This document shows, in pieces, positions 26,701 to 36,805 of a stretch of 64,000 nucleotides of DNA; the stretch's first letter is position 1, and every line of letters begins with the position of its first letter. Position numbers and translations under genes: made by a program. The DNA lies in contig NZ_CP025000.1 in assembly GCF_002808045.1 (NCBI RefSeq), positions 620,001 to 684,000 of the forward strand. The letters are read 5' to 3'. Under the pieces are notes generated by a model. It searched no databases. It was not told the origin of the DNA and worked only from the letters and a program-made list of their open reading frames with translations. This stretch comes from Idiomarina sp. X4 (GTDB lineage Bacteria > Pseudomonadota > Gammaproteobacteria > Enterobacterales > Alteromonadaceae).

Positions 26701-26953
26701 AGACAACTTGGTAAGGACCACCAACACGAAGACCATTGGCAACAAAGTTACCATCTTCATCAGTCGTCACAGTTACCGTTGAGCCAGACGGCACATGGCG
26801 GATGACAACTTCAGTGCCGCCGGCACCATTTCCTTGAGGACCAACAACACTGCCTCGCATTGCCGAAGCTGTGTCCTGAGCATAAACGGTGCCAGAGAAT
26901 ACAGCAGCCAACGCAGCCGCAAGAGCTGTACGCTTGAAAGTAGAGTTAAACAT
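23746..26953 (-). pseudogene. Oar-like TonB-dependent receptor, split by a frameshift
   Basis: Two overlapping minus-strand frames, 25544-26953 (469 aa) and 23746-25626 (626 aa), are halves of one outer-membrane receptor. The N-terminal half has a signal peptide (MFNSTFKRTALAAALAAVFSGTVYAQ), a carboxypeptidase-regulatory-like domain (about 30-115) and a plug (YGRDLKDVLRLNPLATQIGDGSELTVAGNNPKYNSITVDG). The C-terminal half supplies the beta-barrel, ending in KIGIRYTF with a terminal Phe. Continuity breaks near 25561-25568: frame one reads GEAAVY then RSRLF and stop, while frame two reads PYIGPDYSSQANEL. Restoring one TA in the GTATATC tract would join them as VYIGPDYSS in a protein of about 1069 aa. 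It may be a real null allele or a sequence error. Confidence 0.8.
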
Positions 26954-27360
26954 AGTTTTGTTCTTCCCGGTTTTGGTTTTGGGTTTTTAAGCACAGATAA
27001 GGGTATAGCTTATTTGTGACAATTCTGTGAAAAAGAATAGAAAAATTTGACGAAGCGAAAGCGTTAAATAGAGGGAGGAGCGAATAATGAAGATAACAAA
27101 AATAAGACGTTCGTATATTATTCGAGGATGCCCCACGGCATAACAGCTGATTCATCACAGGAAAGCTCATGACTTGATAAGTCTCGAGACTGTGGTTGGT
27201 GGTCGGAGCTGTTGGGAATACCGCTTGGTTCATTACGCTTCTAAGACATTTATGTGTCAGATATGTGACATATTTTAATCAAAATATTCGCGCTTGCCTA
27301 GCGCTTTGGGAACCTTTATTCTTCTTAATTGTCTTAGGCGTTTCTCAAACAGGCATTCCC
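26954..27360. other. 407-bp divergent gap between the TonB receptor and the EEP hydrolase
   Basis: No convincing gene. It must hold promoters for both neighbours. On the minus strand TTGTCA-N17-TATCTG (about 27000-27030) is a weak candidate for the receptor. On the plus side a direct repeat ATGTGTCA/ATGTGACA (27252-27270, 11 bp apart) lies about 90 nt before the hydrolase start and could be a regulator site. I see no REP, riboswitch or Pho box. Confidence 0.4.
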
Positions 27361-28566
27361 ATGGGCTTTATGCGGTTTTCAATATATTCAACATTTGTAC
27401 TTTTTATGGTCACTTCTTTTTCTGCATTAGCGGGTTCGGGCAAAGGCGAACCAGAGACGGTTCGTATTGCAACCTTTAATGTCAGTATGGATGCTTCTAA
27501 CTATTTGGCAGAAGAGACTCTGCCCACTTTAGAACGTTCCCCGCTTCCTGACGTTCTTCAGGCCAACAATGAACAAGTTCGCGGTATTGCTGAAATATTG
27601 CAGCGTGTGCGCCCCGATGTAGTCTTGCTGAACGAATTTGATTACATCGATAAAGCCGTTGGTATTGATGTTTTTCGCAGTGACTATTTAGAAGTCTCGC
27701 AAAATGGTCAGGCTGTCATTGAGTATCCTTATGCTTATACCGCTCCGGTTAATACAGGCGTGCCCTCTCCTTTTGACTTAAACCGCGATGGTGAAGCGAC
27801 GGGTTCGGGTGATGATGCCTGGGCCTTTGGCTGGTACCCAGGCCAGTATGGGATGGTGATTTTGTCAAAGTATCCTTTAATGGCCGACAACGCGCGTACT
27901 TTCCAGCACTTTTTATGGAAAGATATGCCCGGTCGTCATATTCCTTATGTTCATAACGCCGACAAGCAACCGACTTCTGAGCCTTGGTTTTCTGACGAAG
28001 CAATGGCGCAGTTCCCTCTCAGCTCTAAGTCGCACTGGGATGTGCCGGTAAAAATAGGCGATCGTGTCATTCATCTACTAGCGGCTCACCCAGTGCCGCC
28101 GGTTTTTGACGGACCTGAAAACCGTAACGGTATGCGCAACTACGATGAAATTCGTTTATTTGCTGACTACTTAACACCTGGTCGTGACAACTACCTGTAT
28201 GACGATAATGGCGTGCGTGGCGGGCTTAGTGAAGACGCCAGTTTTGTTATTCTGGGGGATATGAATGCACAGGCAGGCGCAGGTGGTGTCGATGGCGCCA
28301 TTGAGCAGTTATTGGAGCATCCTCGCGTGAACGATGTGAAGCCTCAAAGTCAGGGAGGCAAACTGCACTCTCCTGATATTGATGGTTCGCAATTTCATAC
28401 TGCCGCATGGCGCAAGCGTGTTGACTACGCGCTACCGTCTGGCGACTTAGTGGTTAAAAACGCGGGCGTGTTCTGGCCGATTAACGGCGAACCAGGCGCT
28501 GATATGATGAAAAAGCGCAAAGCGTCTTCTGACCACCGCCTGGTATGGATAGATATCGTTAAATAA
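27361..28566 (+). CDS. Exported endonuclease/exonuclease/phosphatase-family protein
   Basis: 401 residues from the ATG at 27361. The frame is open from 27196 but the signal peptide starts at MGFMRFSIYSTFVLFMVTSFSALAG, and AGG lies 9 nt before this ATG. EEP (DNase I/inositol phosphatase) motifs appear in order: TFNVSM near the start, VLLNEFDYID (catalytic Glu), HLLAAHPVPPVFDG, FVILGDMNAQ (Asp/Asn) and SSDHRLVWIDI (terminal Asp-His). It is probably a secreted or periplasmic nuclease or phosphatase that releases phosphate or nucleosides. It is divergent from the TonB receptor, and such pairs can be co-regulated. Substrate unknown. Confidence 0.82.
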   Translation: MGFMRFSIYSTFVLFMVTSFSALAGSGKGEPETVRIATFNVSMDASNYLAEETLPTLERSPLPDVLQANNEQVRGIAEILQRVRPDVVLLNEFDYIDKAVGIDVFRSDYLEVSQNGQAVIEYPYAYTAPVNTGVPSPFDLNRDGEATGSGDDAWAFGWYPGQYGMVILSKYPLMADNARTFQHFLWKDMPGRHIPYVHNADKQPTSEPWFSDEAMAQFPLSSKSHWDVPVKIGDRVIHLLAAHPVPPVFDGPENRNGMRNYDEIRLFADYLTPGRDNYLYDDNGVRGGLSEDASFVILGDMNAQAGAGGVDGAIEQLLEHPRVNDVKPQSQGGKLHSPDIDGSQFHTAAWRKRVDYALPSGDLVVKNAGVFWPINGEPGADMMKKRKASSDHRLVWIDIVK

Positions 28567-28575
28567 AAAGACGCA

Positions 28576-29226
28576 TTACGCCCATTTTATGGGCTGTCGG
28601 CCATGTTGCTGCAAATAGTCGTTGGCTTTTTTGAAGTGGTTTGCATCAAAAAAGCCGCGATGCGCTGACAAAGGCGACGGATGCGGTGCGGTCAGAATGC
28701 AGTGTTTAGTGCCATCAATTAGCGGAATTTTTTTCTGCGCATGTGAGCCCCACAGCAAAAACACCACGTGCTCTGTTGCTTCAGACACTTTTTTTATCAC
28801 GGTATCGGTAAAGGTTTCCCAGCCCCAGCTGGCGTGACTGTGCGCATTCCCTTGTTCGACTGTGAGCACCGTATTTAATAGCAACACGCCCTGCTCTGCC
28901 CATCCTGTCAAGTCGCCATGCTGAGGTAATACGGTGTTGGGGTAGTCAATAGAAATTGCCTTAAACATATTGCGCAGAGACGGCGGGAACTTCACGCCTT
29001 CTTTCACCGAAAAGCTCAGCCCATGCGCCTGACCGGGTCCGTGATATGGGTCCTGCCCCAGAATAACCACTTTGACCTGTTCGGGTTCGGTCAGCTTCAG
29101 CGCATTGAATACTTCTTCCTTTGGAGGGTAAACCACCGCCTGCTGACGCGCCTGCTCAACACGTTGCCACAGCTCTTTGAAATACGGCTTTTGTTTTTCC
29201 TCAGCGAGTAAGTCGCTCCAGGGCAT
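28576..29226 (-). CDS. ung: Uracil-DNA glycosylase
   Basis: 216-residue family 1 uracil-DNA glycosylase, which removes uracil from DNA to start base excision repair. The water-activating motif is [16 protein letters not shown] (Asp59). [19 protein letters not shown] and [13 protein letters not shown] follow, and the DNA-intercalation loop is [13 protein letters not shown]. All are intact and the length is typical. It is convergent with the EEP gene, with 9 bp between the stops. Confidence 0.96.
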   Translation of the reverse strand: MPWSDLLAEEKQKPYFKELWQRVEQARQQAVVYPPKEEVFNALKLTEPEQVKVVILGQDPYHGPGQAHGLSFSVKEGVKFPPSLRNMFKAISIDYPNTVLPQHGDLTGWAEQGVLLLNTVLTVEQGNAHSHASWGWETFTDTVIKKVSEATEHVVFLLWGSHAQKKIPLIDGTKHCILTAPHPSPLSAHRGFFDANHFKKANDYLQQHGRQPIKWA

Positions 29227-29310
29227 TGTCGATTCCTTTGGTTGGGCTACACCTTTGTATGATAAAACGATATGATCCCGCTTCTCAACTGAATGATTTC
29301 AAGGTTTACT

Positions 29311-30105
29311 ATGGCAGAGCAAAATAGCTTACCGAAAGTAAGTGTTTACTTAATAACACTCAACGAGGGTCGTCATTTAGATGAAGTTCTCAGCAGTGTC
29401 AAAGGCGCCGACGAGGTCGTTTTAGTCGACTCAGGCTCCACCGACGATACGCTCGACATTGCCGAAAAGCATGGCGCGAGAATTATTCATCAGGAGTGGC
29501 TAGGCTATGCAAAACAAAAGGCCTTTGCTTTAGAGCAATGTAAAAATGATTGGGTCATCAACTTAGATGGTGACGAAGTGTTGCCGGATGGCGCTTTTGA
29601 AACCATTCAGCATCGCATCGCGAAAGGTGACATTAATGGTATCTATTTAGCGCATGACGATATCTTTATGGGGCACTCTCTGCCTGGGCATCGCCACCAT
29701 CGTTTTCGCCGAGTTTACCGAAAGTCTAAGTCTCACTGGAATACATCGACAAAAGTCCATGAGCACATAGAAGTGGAGCCCCCTCTGACCCATTTGCCCA
29801 TTGATGTTAAGCATTACGGCTACGACTCCGCACATGGCTACATGGATAAGCTGAACAAATATTCACTGCTGAAAGCAAAGCAGCGGGAAGAAAGGGGGCG
29901 TCACTGCAGCTTAGCTCGGGTATTACTGATATTCCCGCTGATGTTCATCAAGTTCTACTTTATACGCCGCATGTTTTTAGCCGGCTGGCGAGGTTTCATT
30001 AAAGCCAATATTGATGCTTTTCACTTTTTCCTCACAGAAGCGAAGCTTTATGAACGTGCCTACAGACGTAAGCGCGGCGATGATGTCGAGAAGTCTGAGC
30101 GCTAA
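29311..30105 (+). CDS. Family 2 glycosyltransferase (WaaE/KdtX-like)
   Basis: 264 residues from the ATG at 29311, preceded by AAGG. An in-frame ATG at 29293 has no ribosome binding site. VSVYLITLNEGRHLDEVLSSV, VVLVDSGSTDDTLDIAEKHGA and VINLDGDEVLPDG are the GT-A nucleotide-sugar and DxD-type motifs. HRHHRFRRVYRKSKSHW and HEHIEV are typical of the WaaE group, which adds glucose to the inner lipopolysaccharide core. The C-terminal hydrophobic segment (LLIFPLMFIKFYFIRRMF) probably binds the inner membrane. It is followed directly by a family 25 transferase, consistent with core oligosaccharide assembly. Confidence 0.83.
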   Translation: MAEQNSLPKVSVYLITLNEGRHLDEVLSSVKGADEVVLVDSGSTDDTLDIAEKHGARIIHQEWLGYAKQKAFALEQCKNDWVINLDGDEVLPDGAFETIQHRIAKGDINGIYLAHDDIFMGHSLPGHRHHRFRRVYRKSKSHWNTSTKVHEHIEVEPPLTHLPIDVKHYGYDSAHGYMDKLNKYSLLKAKQREERGRHCSLARVLLIFPLMFIKFYFIRRMFLAGWRGFIKANIDAFHFFLTEAKLYERAYRRKRGDDVEKSER

Positions 30106-30106
30106 T

Positions 30107-30856
30107 ATGTCATTTTTGCCCCTATTTTTGATTAACCTCGACCGCTCTCCCCATCGTCTGAAGGATGTTGATGATTCGATGCGGCAGCTCGATCTTGATT
30201 ATGAACGCGTTCCGGCTGTTGACGGACGAGCGACTTCTACAGCAGAAGTCAACGCCGTGTATAGCCATAAACAAAACGTTGAGCGCTACAATTATGATTT
30301 AACGCAAGGTGAAATTGCCTGCTATATGAGCCACCGAAAGGCCTGGAAAAAGCTCCTGGACAGTGACCATCCAGCCGCCATCATACTCGAAGACGATATT
30401 GTTCTGAGTCCAGCGTTTGCCGACCTGCATCATGCGGTGGCCGGCATAGCGAGCAGCAAATACGCGAATTGGGACATTATAAAATTAGCTCAACCCTTCA
30501 AACCCAAAGAGTCAACTCCGCTCGATGCTTTTGGTGATTTCACACTGGTCGATTATGAAAAGCCCCCTATGGGCGCTTGCGGCTATTTAATAAGCCGACA
30601 AGGTGCAAAGAAAATGTTGTCTCGCACACCGTTTTTTCGGCCGGTCGATGTTGATATGCAGTGGCAATGGGAAACTGGCGCTCACGTTCTGGGCTTACTT
30701 CCTTACACTGTGGATAACAGCCACACGCACGAAAGTGATATTTTTAGTGTCGCCAATAGACACGAAGCAAAACGCCGGGGATGGGTTCGTTTGAAAGAGC
30801 AATGGCGGTTCTTCTGGCAGAACCGCCGTTACCACAAAAGAAGACAGAGACCTTAG
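30107..30856 (+). CDS. Family 25 glycosyltransferase (LPS core type)
   Basis: 249 residues from the ATG at 30107, 1 bp after the previous stop. The upstream open frame lies in the other gene. FLPLFLINLDRSPHRLKDVDDSM is the GT25 N-terminus, LTQGEIACYMSHRKAWKKLL follows, and AAIILEDDIVLSP has the EDD metal motif. MGACGYLISRQGAKKML is the conserved late segment. GT25 enzymes of this kind add galactose or glucose to lipooligosaccharide. It is an operon with the WaaE-like gene. It overlaps the convergent S9 peptidase gene by 4 bp at the 3' end. Confidence 0.83.
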   Translation: MSFLPLFLINLDRSPHRLKDVDDSMRQLDLDYERVPAVDGRATSTAEVNAVYSHKQNVERYNYDLTQGEIACYMSHRKAWKKLLDSDHPAAIILEDDIVLSPAFADLHHAVAGIASSKYANWDIIKLAQPFKPKESTPLDAFGDFTLVDYEKPPMGACGYLISRQGAKKMLSRTPFFRPVDVDMQWQWETGAHVLGLLPYTVDNSHTHESDIFSVANRHEAKRRGWVRLKEQWRFFWQNRRYHKRRQRP

Positions 30857-32874
30857 TCTTCTTTGTCCTTATACTTCTCAAACCAATGCAAGATATAAGC
30901 AACTTTGTTCATCAGGTTGCTTGGTCTTGCATAAATGCCGTGACCTGAGTCCTGGATACGCACCATTGCGGTGTCCACGCCTTTCAGCTTTAACGCCTGA
31001 TAGTACTGCTCGGTTTCCGACATGGGGGTTCTGTAGTCATTCTCACCGGTTAATAGCATGGTTGGCGTTGTCACGTTATCCACGTAACTGATTGGCGAGC
31101 GCTCCATGTAGTGCTCCATATTATTCCAGGGAAGACCCGGGAACCAATATTGATAGAAAAAGTTATACATATCGGCGGTTAACACGAAGCTGTACCAGTT
31201 AATAACCGGCTTAGCGACAACAGCTGCCTTGAAGCGATCAGTATGACCAACAATCCAGGCAGTTAAGACACCACCGCCGCTTCCGCCAGTAACAAACAAC
31301 TCATCTTCGTCAATGAAGCCTTTTTCTATAACGGCATCAACGCCATCCATCAAGTCGTTGTAATCATCGCTTGGGTAGTTGTGATGAATTTCATTGGCAA
31401 AGTCAGCGCCGTAGCTGGTGCTGCCTCGCGGGTTGGTATAAAGCACCACATACCCCGCCGCTGCGAAGAGCTGTATTTCGGCAGCAAAACGCGGCCCATA
31501 GTTAGTATGTGGACCACCATGAATTTCCAGCATCAACGGATAGTCTTTGTCTTTGTCGAAGTTCGGTGGGTAGGCAATCCAGCCTTGTAGCTCTCTGCCA
31601 TCCACACTCGATTTATAGCGAATTTCTTCTACTTTCGCGAGCTGCTTATGTCCCAGCGCATCTTCGTTTAAGCGAGTGACTTGCTGTACGTTGCCGTCTT
31701 TCCATAGTGCCAGCTCTGCCGGGCGCATTGGGTTTGAAATAGTGAAGGCAATGTTGTCATTGTTCGCAACGCTAAAGTCGCCGCCGCCATAAGGTCGACT
31801 GTAAGACAGACCGCCCACGCGGTCAGTCAAATGTGTGTGTTCACCGCTTAAGTCGGTTCGGGCCAACTGACCGACGCCGTTGTCGTCATAGGTAAAGTAA
31901 ATGCCCTCGCTGTCAGAGTCCCACGCAAAGCCCGATACACTGCGGTCTAAGTCTGGCGTCAATGTTTTTATGTCAGACCCGTCGGTGTTCATGACGTAGA
32001 GCTTGGTGATCTGGTAGCTCATTTTCTCATCGTCATAGCCGGTATACGCAATTTTCTCTCCGTTTGGTGACACTTTAGGTGAACCGTCCGGGCCGTTTCT
32101 GTCTGTGACGGCCGAGATGTCTTTACTGGCAACGGTCAACCGGTAAATTTCACTATTGACTGGTTGGCGAAACGCGTCTTCGCGACGATTCGCTGAGAAG
32201 AAAATATGCTTTCCATCTGCAGACCAGGCCAAGTTACCACCATGGTTAAATTGGTCTTCCGTTAATTGACGTGGAGATCCGCCGGTGGCCGGTATCACAT
32301 AAATTTGTTGGTGGCCATCTTCTGCGTAGCCGCCGCCGTCATAGCGGTAATTGTCTTTATCGATATATTTTGGTGGTGTGGTCCAGTTGGCCCCATCGGG
32401 TTTCCCCGGCAAACTGACCGGAGCAGGTTCAGGCTTTGGCGTAAACATTGAAAATGCGATTTGAGTGCCATCGGGCGACCAACTCAAACCGGAAGGTGCT
32501 TTGGTTAACTGAGTAATGGCGGCGCTTTCACCAGAATCCACCCAGTAGATATGAATTTGCGGGCTGCCTGTTTCTGTCGAGACATAGGCTAGCCGTTTGC
32601 CGTCTGGCGACCATACGGGTTGGCTTTCACTGCCTTGCTCACCGGTTAATGGACGAATATCACCGTCAGGTAAGACACTCCATAAGCGCCCTACTTTACG
32701 GTCGTTTTGTATGTCCATAGACTGACGGACAAATACGCTCCACTCGCCACTTGGGTGAATGGTCGGTGACGATGCGTACTCCAGAGTGAATACGTCTTCT
32801 AACGCCAGTTTTTCCTGCGCGACTGCGGCACCTGATACAGCCAGAGCCGCTGCTGCAACTATCCACTTTTTCAT
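30853..32874 (-). CDS. Exported S9-family prolyl oligopeptidase-type serine peptidase
   Basis: 673 residues with signal peptide MKKWIVAAAALAVSGAAVAQ. Residues about 25-400 form a WD40-like beta-propeller with repeated SPDGK/SxDG motifs (WSPDGKRLAY, WSPDGTQIAF, WSADGKHIFF, SPNGEKIAY). The alpha/beta-hydrolase domain follows: LMLEIHGGPHTNYG (oxyanion region), VTGGSGGGVLTAWIVGHTDRF (nucleophile Ser), TGENDYRTPMSETEQYYQ (Asp) and DSGHGIYARP (His). The catalytic triad is complete. It is probably a periplasmic or secreted dipeptidyl or acylaminoacyl peptidase, in line with a protein-degrading lifestyle. Confidence 0.9.
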   Translation of the reverse strand: MKKWIVAAAALAVSGAAVAQEKLALEDVFTLEYASSPTIHPSGEWSVFVRQSMDIQNDRKVGRLWSVLPDGDIRPLTGEQGSESQPVWSPDGKRLAYVSTETGSPQIHIYWVDSGESAAITQLTKAPSGLSWSPDGTQIAFSMFTPKPEPAPVSLPGKPDGANWTTPPKYIDKDNYRYDGGGYAEDGHQQIYVIPATGGSPRQLTEDQFNHGGNLAWSADGKHIFFSANRREDAFRQPVNSEIYRLTVASKDISAVTDRNGPDGSPKVSPNGEKIAYTGYDDEKMSYQITKLYVMNTDGSDIKTLTPDLDRSVSGFAWDSDSEGIYFTYDDNGVGQLARTDLSGEHTHLTDRVGGLSYSRPYGGGDFSVANNDNIAFTISNPMRPAELALWKDGNVQQVTRLNEDALGHKQLAKVEEIRYKSSVDGRELQGWIAYPPNFDKDKDYPLMLEIHGGPHTNYGPRFAAEIQLFAAAGYVVLYTNPRGSTSYGADFANEIHHNYPSDDYNDLMDGVDAVIEKGFIDEDELFVTGGSGGGVLTAWIVGHTDRFKAAVVAKPVINWYSFVLTADMYNFFYQYWFPGLPWNNMEHYMERSPISYVDNVTTPTMLLTGENDYRTPMSETEQYYQALKLKGVDTAMVRIQDSGHGIYARPSNLMNKVAYILHWFEKYKDKED

Positions 32875-32895
32875 TGTTGTTCTCCCCAGACATTA

Positions 32896-32922
32896 CACCT
32901 GACGTAGGTAACGTCAGGCTAC
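32896..32922 (-). repeat. REP in the S9 peptidase leader
   Basis: CGT-type REP with minus head and a 5-nt loop variant. It lies 22-48 nt before the peptidase start, between that gene and the terminator of the DUF1302 gene. Confidence 0.8.
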
Positions 32923-32938
32923 ATTCGCATACGGGCAT

Positions 32939-32966
32939 AAAAAAACCGCCTCTTAGAGACGGTTTT
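32939..32966 (-). terminator. Rho-independent terminator of the DUF1302 gene
   Basis: In minus-strand sense AAAACCGTCTCT-AA-GAGGCGGTTTTTTT: a stem with one G-U or mismatch and a run of seven Ts. It lies about 30 nt after the DUF1302 stop. Confidence 0.8.
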
Positions 32967-32994
32967 ATCGCGATTCAAAACATGAATCAATGTA

Positions 32995-34830
32995 TTAGAA
33001 CGCGTATGAGAAGCTAACGGACGCAAAGTCTCGATCCGCTAACGGGTCTAAGTCGCTGTCTGAATACATGGTGTAGCCAAGAGTGACTTTATAGGTTGAC
33101 AGGTAGTCAGCCATTAAATTCAGACCCAGTGATTTGCGGTCTTCAATAAAGTTACTGTTTGGCGAGTAACCATTCACGTCATGGTTAAACTGAACGGTTG
33201 GGTTTAAGCCCCAGCCTTGCCATACGTTTGAGTATTCAAACTGGAAGCGCGTGCGATAACCCCAGGATGTTGAGGTCACAAAACCTTCGCAGTTGCCATT
33301 TGCCATTGGGCCAGCGTCTTGTTCTGTTAAGCACTTACCAAATAATGGTAAGCGACCATAACGTTGTTCTTGAATGCCCGGCATGTCGTGAACACTGTTC
33401 ATGGCGACTTCACCGACAAAGGTCATACGGTCTGAACCTAAGAAACGGTCGAAGAAACGAACAAAGCTGACTTGAGCCTGGCTGACATCTAAACGGTCAT
33501 AGCCATTAGCTAAGCCGCCGAGTTCTGTATTATCCACACGATCAGCAAATGTACTTGGCGTGTTAGGGCGTAAGCCTGCGGTCAAAATTTCAGTGGTGTT
33601 AATTTGTACCGGCATACCATCACGATAGCTGTACTCACCAGACACTGACCACATACCAAGGTTTGTGCTAAAGCTTAAACCATAAACTTCAGTGTCTTCC
33701 GGGTATTCCAGTACCAAGCGTGGGCCATCAATCGGGTAGCCGTTTGGCGTTGACCATGCATAACCTGGTGCTTGACCAGCTGCTCCAGCCGCTTCTTGAT
33801 AAGGGCGAGGATCAACAGTCCAGTTATACGCAGAAATAATTGGCGTGTTGTTGTGCAGGTTTAGGTAGTAAACACCAAACTCAGCACCCAGATCCATTGA
33901 GTAGTAGCGTAAGTTTGCACCCCACTGACCACTGTCAGAGGCTTCAATGCGCGGGTTGCTTCCAATATAAGCGCCAGCTTCAATAGACTGACGGTCACTC
34001 AATGCAATACCATTACCGATGGTTGGGTTCAGTGTTACTAAACCACAGCCTGGACCACCAATAATATCAACGCTTGAGAAATAAGTACCACAGCCATCTA
34101 GCTTGGTGTTATCCCACTCATATTGATAGAAGGCTTCAAAGTTCATTACGTCGGTTAAGCCGATGTTGGTGCTTATCATACCAACCGGCAGCAATGCTTC
34201 TTTAATTTCAGCACCTGGACGACGTGCGGCGTTAACATCTAACGGGTTAATGTCGTTAATACCGTTGAAAACGAAAGTGCTTTCACCCCAGCTTAATACC
34301 TGACGCCCGACACGAACACTTGTCGGCATATCGCCCAGGTCAAAGTTGGCATAAACAAACGCATCCAACAGCTCAACACCGTGACCTTGTGAATAATCAT
34401 CAAAGGCGTCGTCTCTTAAGGTGGTATTTGGGTAGTACAGGTTTGCCGTGTGACCATGCGACATTTCTTCTTCAGAAATCACATAATCGTACCAGTAGTT
34501 AAAGCGCACAAACGCACCGTGGCTACCGCCGTCAATGCTCAAGTCGTGCACACCTTTAAATACCGATGATACCAAGTCGCCTTTGTCAAAGTTCAAGTTG
34601 CCGTCATCACCGACACTTGAGCCTGCGGTTCCGCCTGCGCGGTTGCCTGGATGAATCAGGTGGTTGGCCTGATCTTCCATACGCCATGACGCACCGTAGG
34701 ACAGAATAGAGTCGAATTTAATTTCATAGTCGCCGACTTCGAAGTCAGCAGCCTGGCCTGTAGCCGCAAAGCTCAGTGCAATGGCCGTAGCCAGAGGAAG
34801 TTTTTTTAGCATAGTTGTTCTTCTTTTCAT
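32995..34830 (-). CDS. DUF1302 outer-membrane-type protein
   Basis: 611 residues with a signal peptide (MLKKLPLATAIALSFAATGQAAD; the upstream ATG at 34830 has AGGTGG 8 nt before it and is kept as start). Alternating aromatic and polar segments and the final FASVSFSYAF with C-terminal Phe indicate an outer-membrane beta-barrel. RVGRQVLSWGESTFVFNGINDINPLDVNAARRPGAEIKEALLPVGM is the hallmark of DUF1302. Members in Pseudomonas and Alteromonas often pair with DUF1329 lipoproteins and RND or steroid/lipid genes. No such partner is next to it here. Function unknown, possibly hydrophobic substrate transport. Confidence 0.83.
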   Translation of the reverse strand: MKRRTTMLKKLPLATAIALSFAATGQAADFEVGDYEIKFDSILSYGASWRMEDQANHLIHPGNRAGGTAGSSVGDDGNLNFDKGDLVSSVFKGVHDLSIDGGSHGAFVRFNYWYDYVISEEEMSHGHTANLYYPNTTLRDDAFDDYSQGHGVELLDAFVYANFDLGDMPTSVRVGRQVLSWGESTFVFNGINDINPLDVNAARRPGAEIKEALLPVGMISTNIGLTDVMNFEAFYQYEWDNTKLDGCGTYFSSVDIIGGPGCGLVTLNPTIGNGIALSDRQSIEAGAYIGSNPRIEASDSGQWGANLRYYSMDLGAEFGVYYLNLHNNTPIISAYNWTVDPRPYQEAAGAAGQAPGYAWSTPNGYPIDGPRLVLEYPEDTEVYGLSFSTNLGMWSVSGEYSYRDGMPVQINTTEILTAGLRPNTPSTFADRVDNTELGGLANGYDRLDVSQAQVSFVRFFDRFLGSDRMTFVGEVAMNSVHDMPGIQEQRYGRLPLFGKCLTEQDAGPMANGNCEGFVTSTSWGYRTRFQFEYSNVWQGWGLNPTVQFNHDVNGYSPNSNFIEDRKSLGLNLMADYLSTYKVTLGYTMYSDSDLDPLADRDFASVSFSYAF

Positions 34831-34957
34831 TGTGAGCCACCTAATCCTTTAAACTTGTTTGGCGGTTATAGATGAATCATGTCCGATGAGTTAAAAATAT
34901 GCAAGTGTATGAACACGAAAAGATAACAAGTTGTTGGAAAAAGTGCGGGAAAATGTC

Positions 34958-34987
34958 GTTACCAGCGTCTAAATTGACGCTGGTAAC
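34958..34987 (-). terminator. Strong hairpin, probable etfBA terminator
   Basis: Perfect 12-bp stem (GTTACCAGCGTC with GACGCTGGTAAC), loop of six, 17 bp after the etfA stop. The following sequence in minus-strand sense is GACATTTTCC, so the T-tract is weak. Confidence 0.6.
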
Positions 34988-35004
34988 GAGTCTTCAAAAG
35001 TGTT

Positions 35005-35934
35005 TTATAACTTTTCTTTGAGTTCAGGAAGAACATCAAATAAGTCGGCTACCAAACCGTAATCCGCAACCTGGAAGATAGGCGCTTCTTCGTCTTTGTT
35101 GATAGCAACAATGACTTTGGAGTCTTTCATACCGGCTAAGTGCTGGATAGCACCACTGATACCGACCGCCACATAAAGCTGTGGAGCAACAATTTTACCG
35201 GTCTGGCCAACCTGCATGTCGTTAGGGACAAAGCCAGCGTCAACGGCCGCACGTGATGCGCCTACCGCCGCCCCTAGTTTGTCGGCAATGTCTTCCAGCA
35301 TATGGAAGTTTTCGCCGTTTTGCATACCACGACCACCAGAAATAACGATTTCCGCTGCTGTCAGGTCTGGACGCTCAGAGTCAGCCAGTTGCTCACCAAC
35401 AAACTCAGATTTGTCGTTGTTAAACACTGAATCGATGCTCTCAACATCACCACTACCACCTTCTGCTGCTACCGCGTCAAATGCAGTTGCACGGACAGTA
35501 ATGACTTTGATTTTGTCTTCTGACTGCACGGTAGCAATAGCGTTACCGGCATAGATTGGACGCTTGAAAGTGTCGTCGCTTTCTACCGCGATAATGTCGG
35601 ATACTTGCGCTACGTCCAGCAAAGCAGCAACGCGCGGCATAAAGTTTTTACCGGTCGTGGTCGCTGGTGCCAGGATGTGACTGTAGTCTTTGCCTAACTC
35701 TGCGACCAACTCACTGATGTTTTCAGCCAACTGGTGCTCGTAAGCTTCGTTATCGGCCAAAATCGCTTTCTTCACGCCGCCCGCTTTAGACACGTTCTCA
35801 GCAACAGTTGAGCAGCCTTTACCAGCAACCAGCACATGAATATCGCCACCGATTTTCTGGGCAGCGGCTAACGTTTTCAGCGTTGAAGGATCAACGGCGT
35901 TATTGTCGTGTTCTGCTACTACTAAGATGCTCAT
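35005..35934 (-). CDS. etfA: Electron transfer flavoprotein alpha subunit
   Basis: 309 residues. With EtfB it forms the soluble FAD/AMP heterodimer that passes electrons from acyl-CoA and other dehydrogenases to ETF-quinone oxidoreductase. The C-terminal FAD domain is clear: [83 protein letters not shown]. The N-terminal domain starts [10 protein letters not shown]. Its ATG overlaps the etfB stop (ATGA). The hairpin at 34958 probably ends the transcript. Confidence 0.95.
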   Translation of the reverse strand: MSILVVAEHDNNAVDPSTLKTLAAAQKIGGDIHVLVAGKGCSTVAENVSKAGGVKKAILADNEAYEHQLAENISELVAELGKDYSHILAPATTTGKNFMPRVAALLDVAQVSDIIAVESDDTFKRPIYAGNAIATVQSEDKIKVITVRATAFDAVAAEGGSGDVESIDSVFNNDKSEFVGEQLADSERPDLTAAEIVISGGRGMQNGENFHMLEDIADKLGAAVGASRAAVDAGFVPNDMQVGQTGKIVAPQLYVAVGISGAIQHLAGMKDSKVIVAINKDEEAPIFQVADYGLVADLFDVLPELKEKL

Positions 35935-36680
35935 AATACTTTGGCCTCGTTCTTCAGTTTGTCTACCAGCTCGTCAACATCGGCAACTTTCACACCCGCA
36001 CTGCGCTCTGCAGGCGGCTCGACTTTCAGCAGCTTAATAGTGCGTTTTACTTCCACGTCCAGCTCGTCTGGTGTTGTTGTTTCTAACGGCTTACGCTTGG
36101 CCTTCATAATGTTTGGCAGTGACGCGTAACGCGGTTCGTTCAGACGTAAGTCGGTGGTAACAATAGCCGGCAGGTTCAATTTAACCGTTTGCAGACCGCC
36201 ATCAATTTCGCGAGTGACATTAACAAAGCCGTCACCCATTTCGACTTTAGACGCGAAAGTGCCCTGCGGCATGCCGGTTAAGGCGCCCAGCATTTGACCG
36301 GTTTGGTTGTTGTCTGAGTCGATAGACTGCTTACCCAGAATGACCATGTCCGGCCCTTCTTTCTCTACCACGCCTTTGAGAATTTTCGCAGCAGATAAAG
36401 AATCCGGCATGTCATCGGTTTCAACCTGAATAGCACGGTCAGCGCCAAGTGCTAAGGCCGTGCGAAGTTGTTCCTGAACAGCTTTAGGTCCAATTGACAC
36501 AACCACAACTTCATCAGCAGTACCGGCTTCTTTTAAACGCACAGCTTCTTCTACTGCTATTTCGCAAAATGGGTTGAGTGCCATTTTGACGTTCGCCAAA
36601 TCGACATCGGACTGATCTGGTTTCACACGAACTTTGACGTTGTAGTCAATGACGCGCTTAACCGCGACGAGTATCTTCAT
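35931..36680 (-). CDS. etfB: Electron transfer flavoprotein beta subunit
   Basis: 249 residues, the AMP-binding subunit of [46 protein letters not shown] and [35 protein letters not shown] are strongly conserved blocks, the last including the recognition loop for dehydrogenases. First gene of etfBA. A 125-bp gap separates it from the divergent csdE. Confidence 0.95.
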   Translation of the reverse strand: MKILVAVKRVIDYNVKVRVKPDQSDVDLANVKMALNPFCEIAVEEAVRLKEAGTADEVVVVSIGPKAVQEQLRTALALGADRAIQVETDDMPDSLSAAKILKGVVEKEGPDMVILGKQSIDSDNNQTGQMLGALTGMPQGTFASKVEMGDGFVNVTREIDGGLQTVKLNLPAIVTTDLRLNEPRYASLPNIMKAKRKPLETTTPDELDVEVKRTIKLLKVEPPAERSAGVKVADVDELVDKLKNEAKVL

Positions 36681-36805
36681 GTTGTACTTCCTTTTGCTGG
36701 AATGTTCTTAATGTTGGTGTTTATTATGCTTCCATTATCCTAAACTGGCGTCGATCTCACAAGTTGTGGGAGAATAAAACTCTATTGCCGTAAGGGAGAG
36801 TTTAC

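Noticed and set aside
26946..27233. 95-aa minus-strand open frame in the gap upstream of the TonB receptor
   Set aside because: No ribosome binding site, low-complexity sequence and overlap with the promoter region and the receptor start. Judged to be a chance frame.
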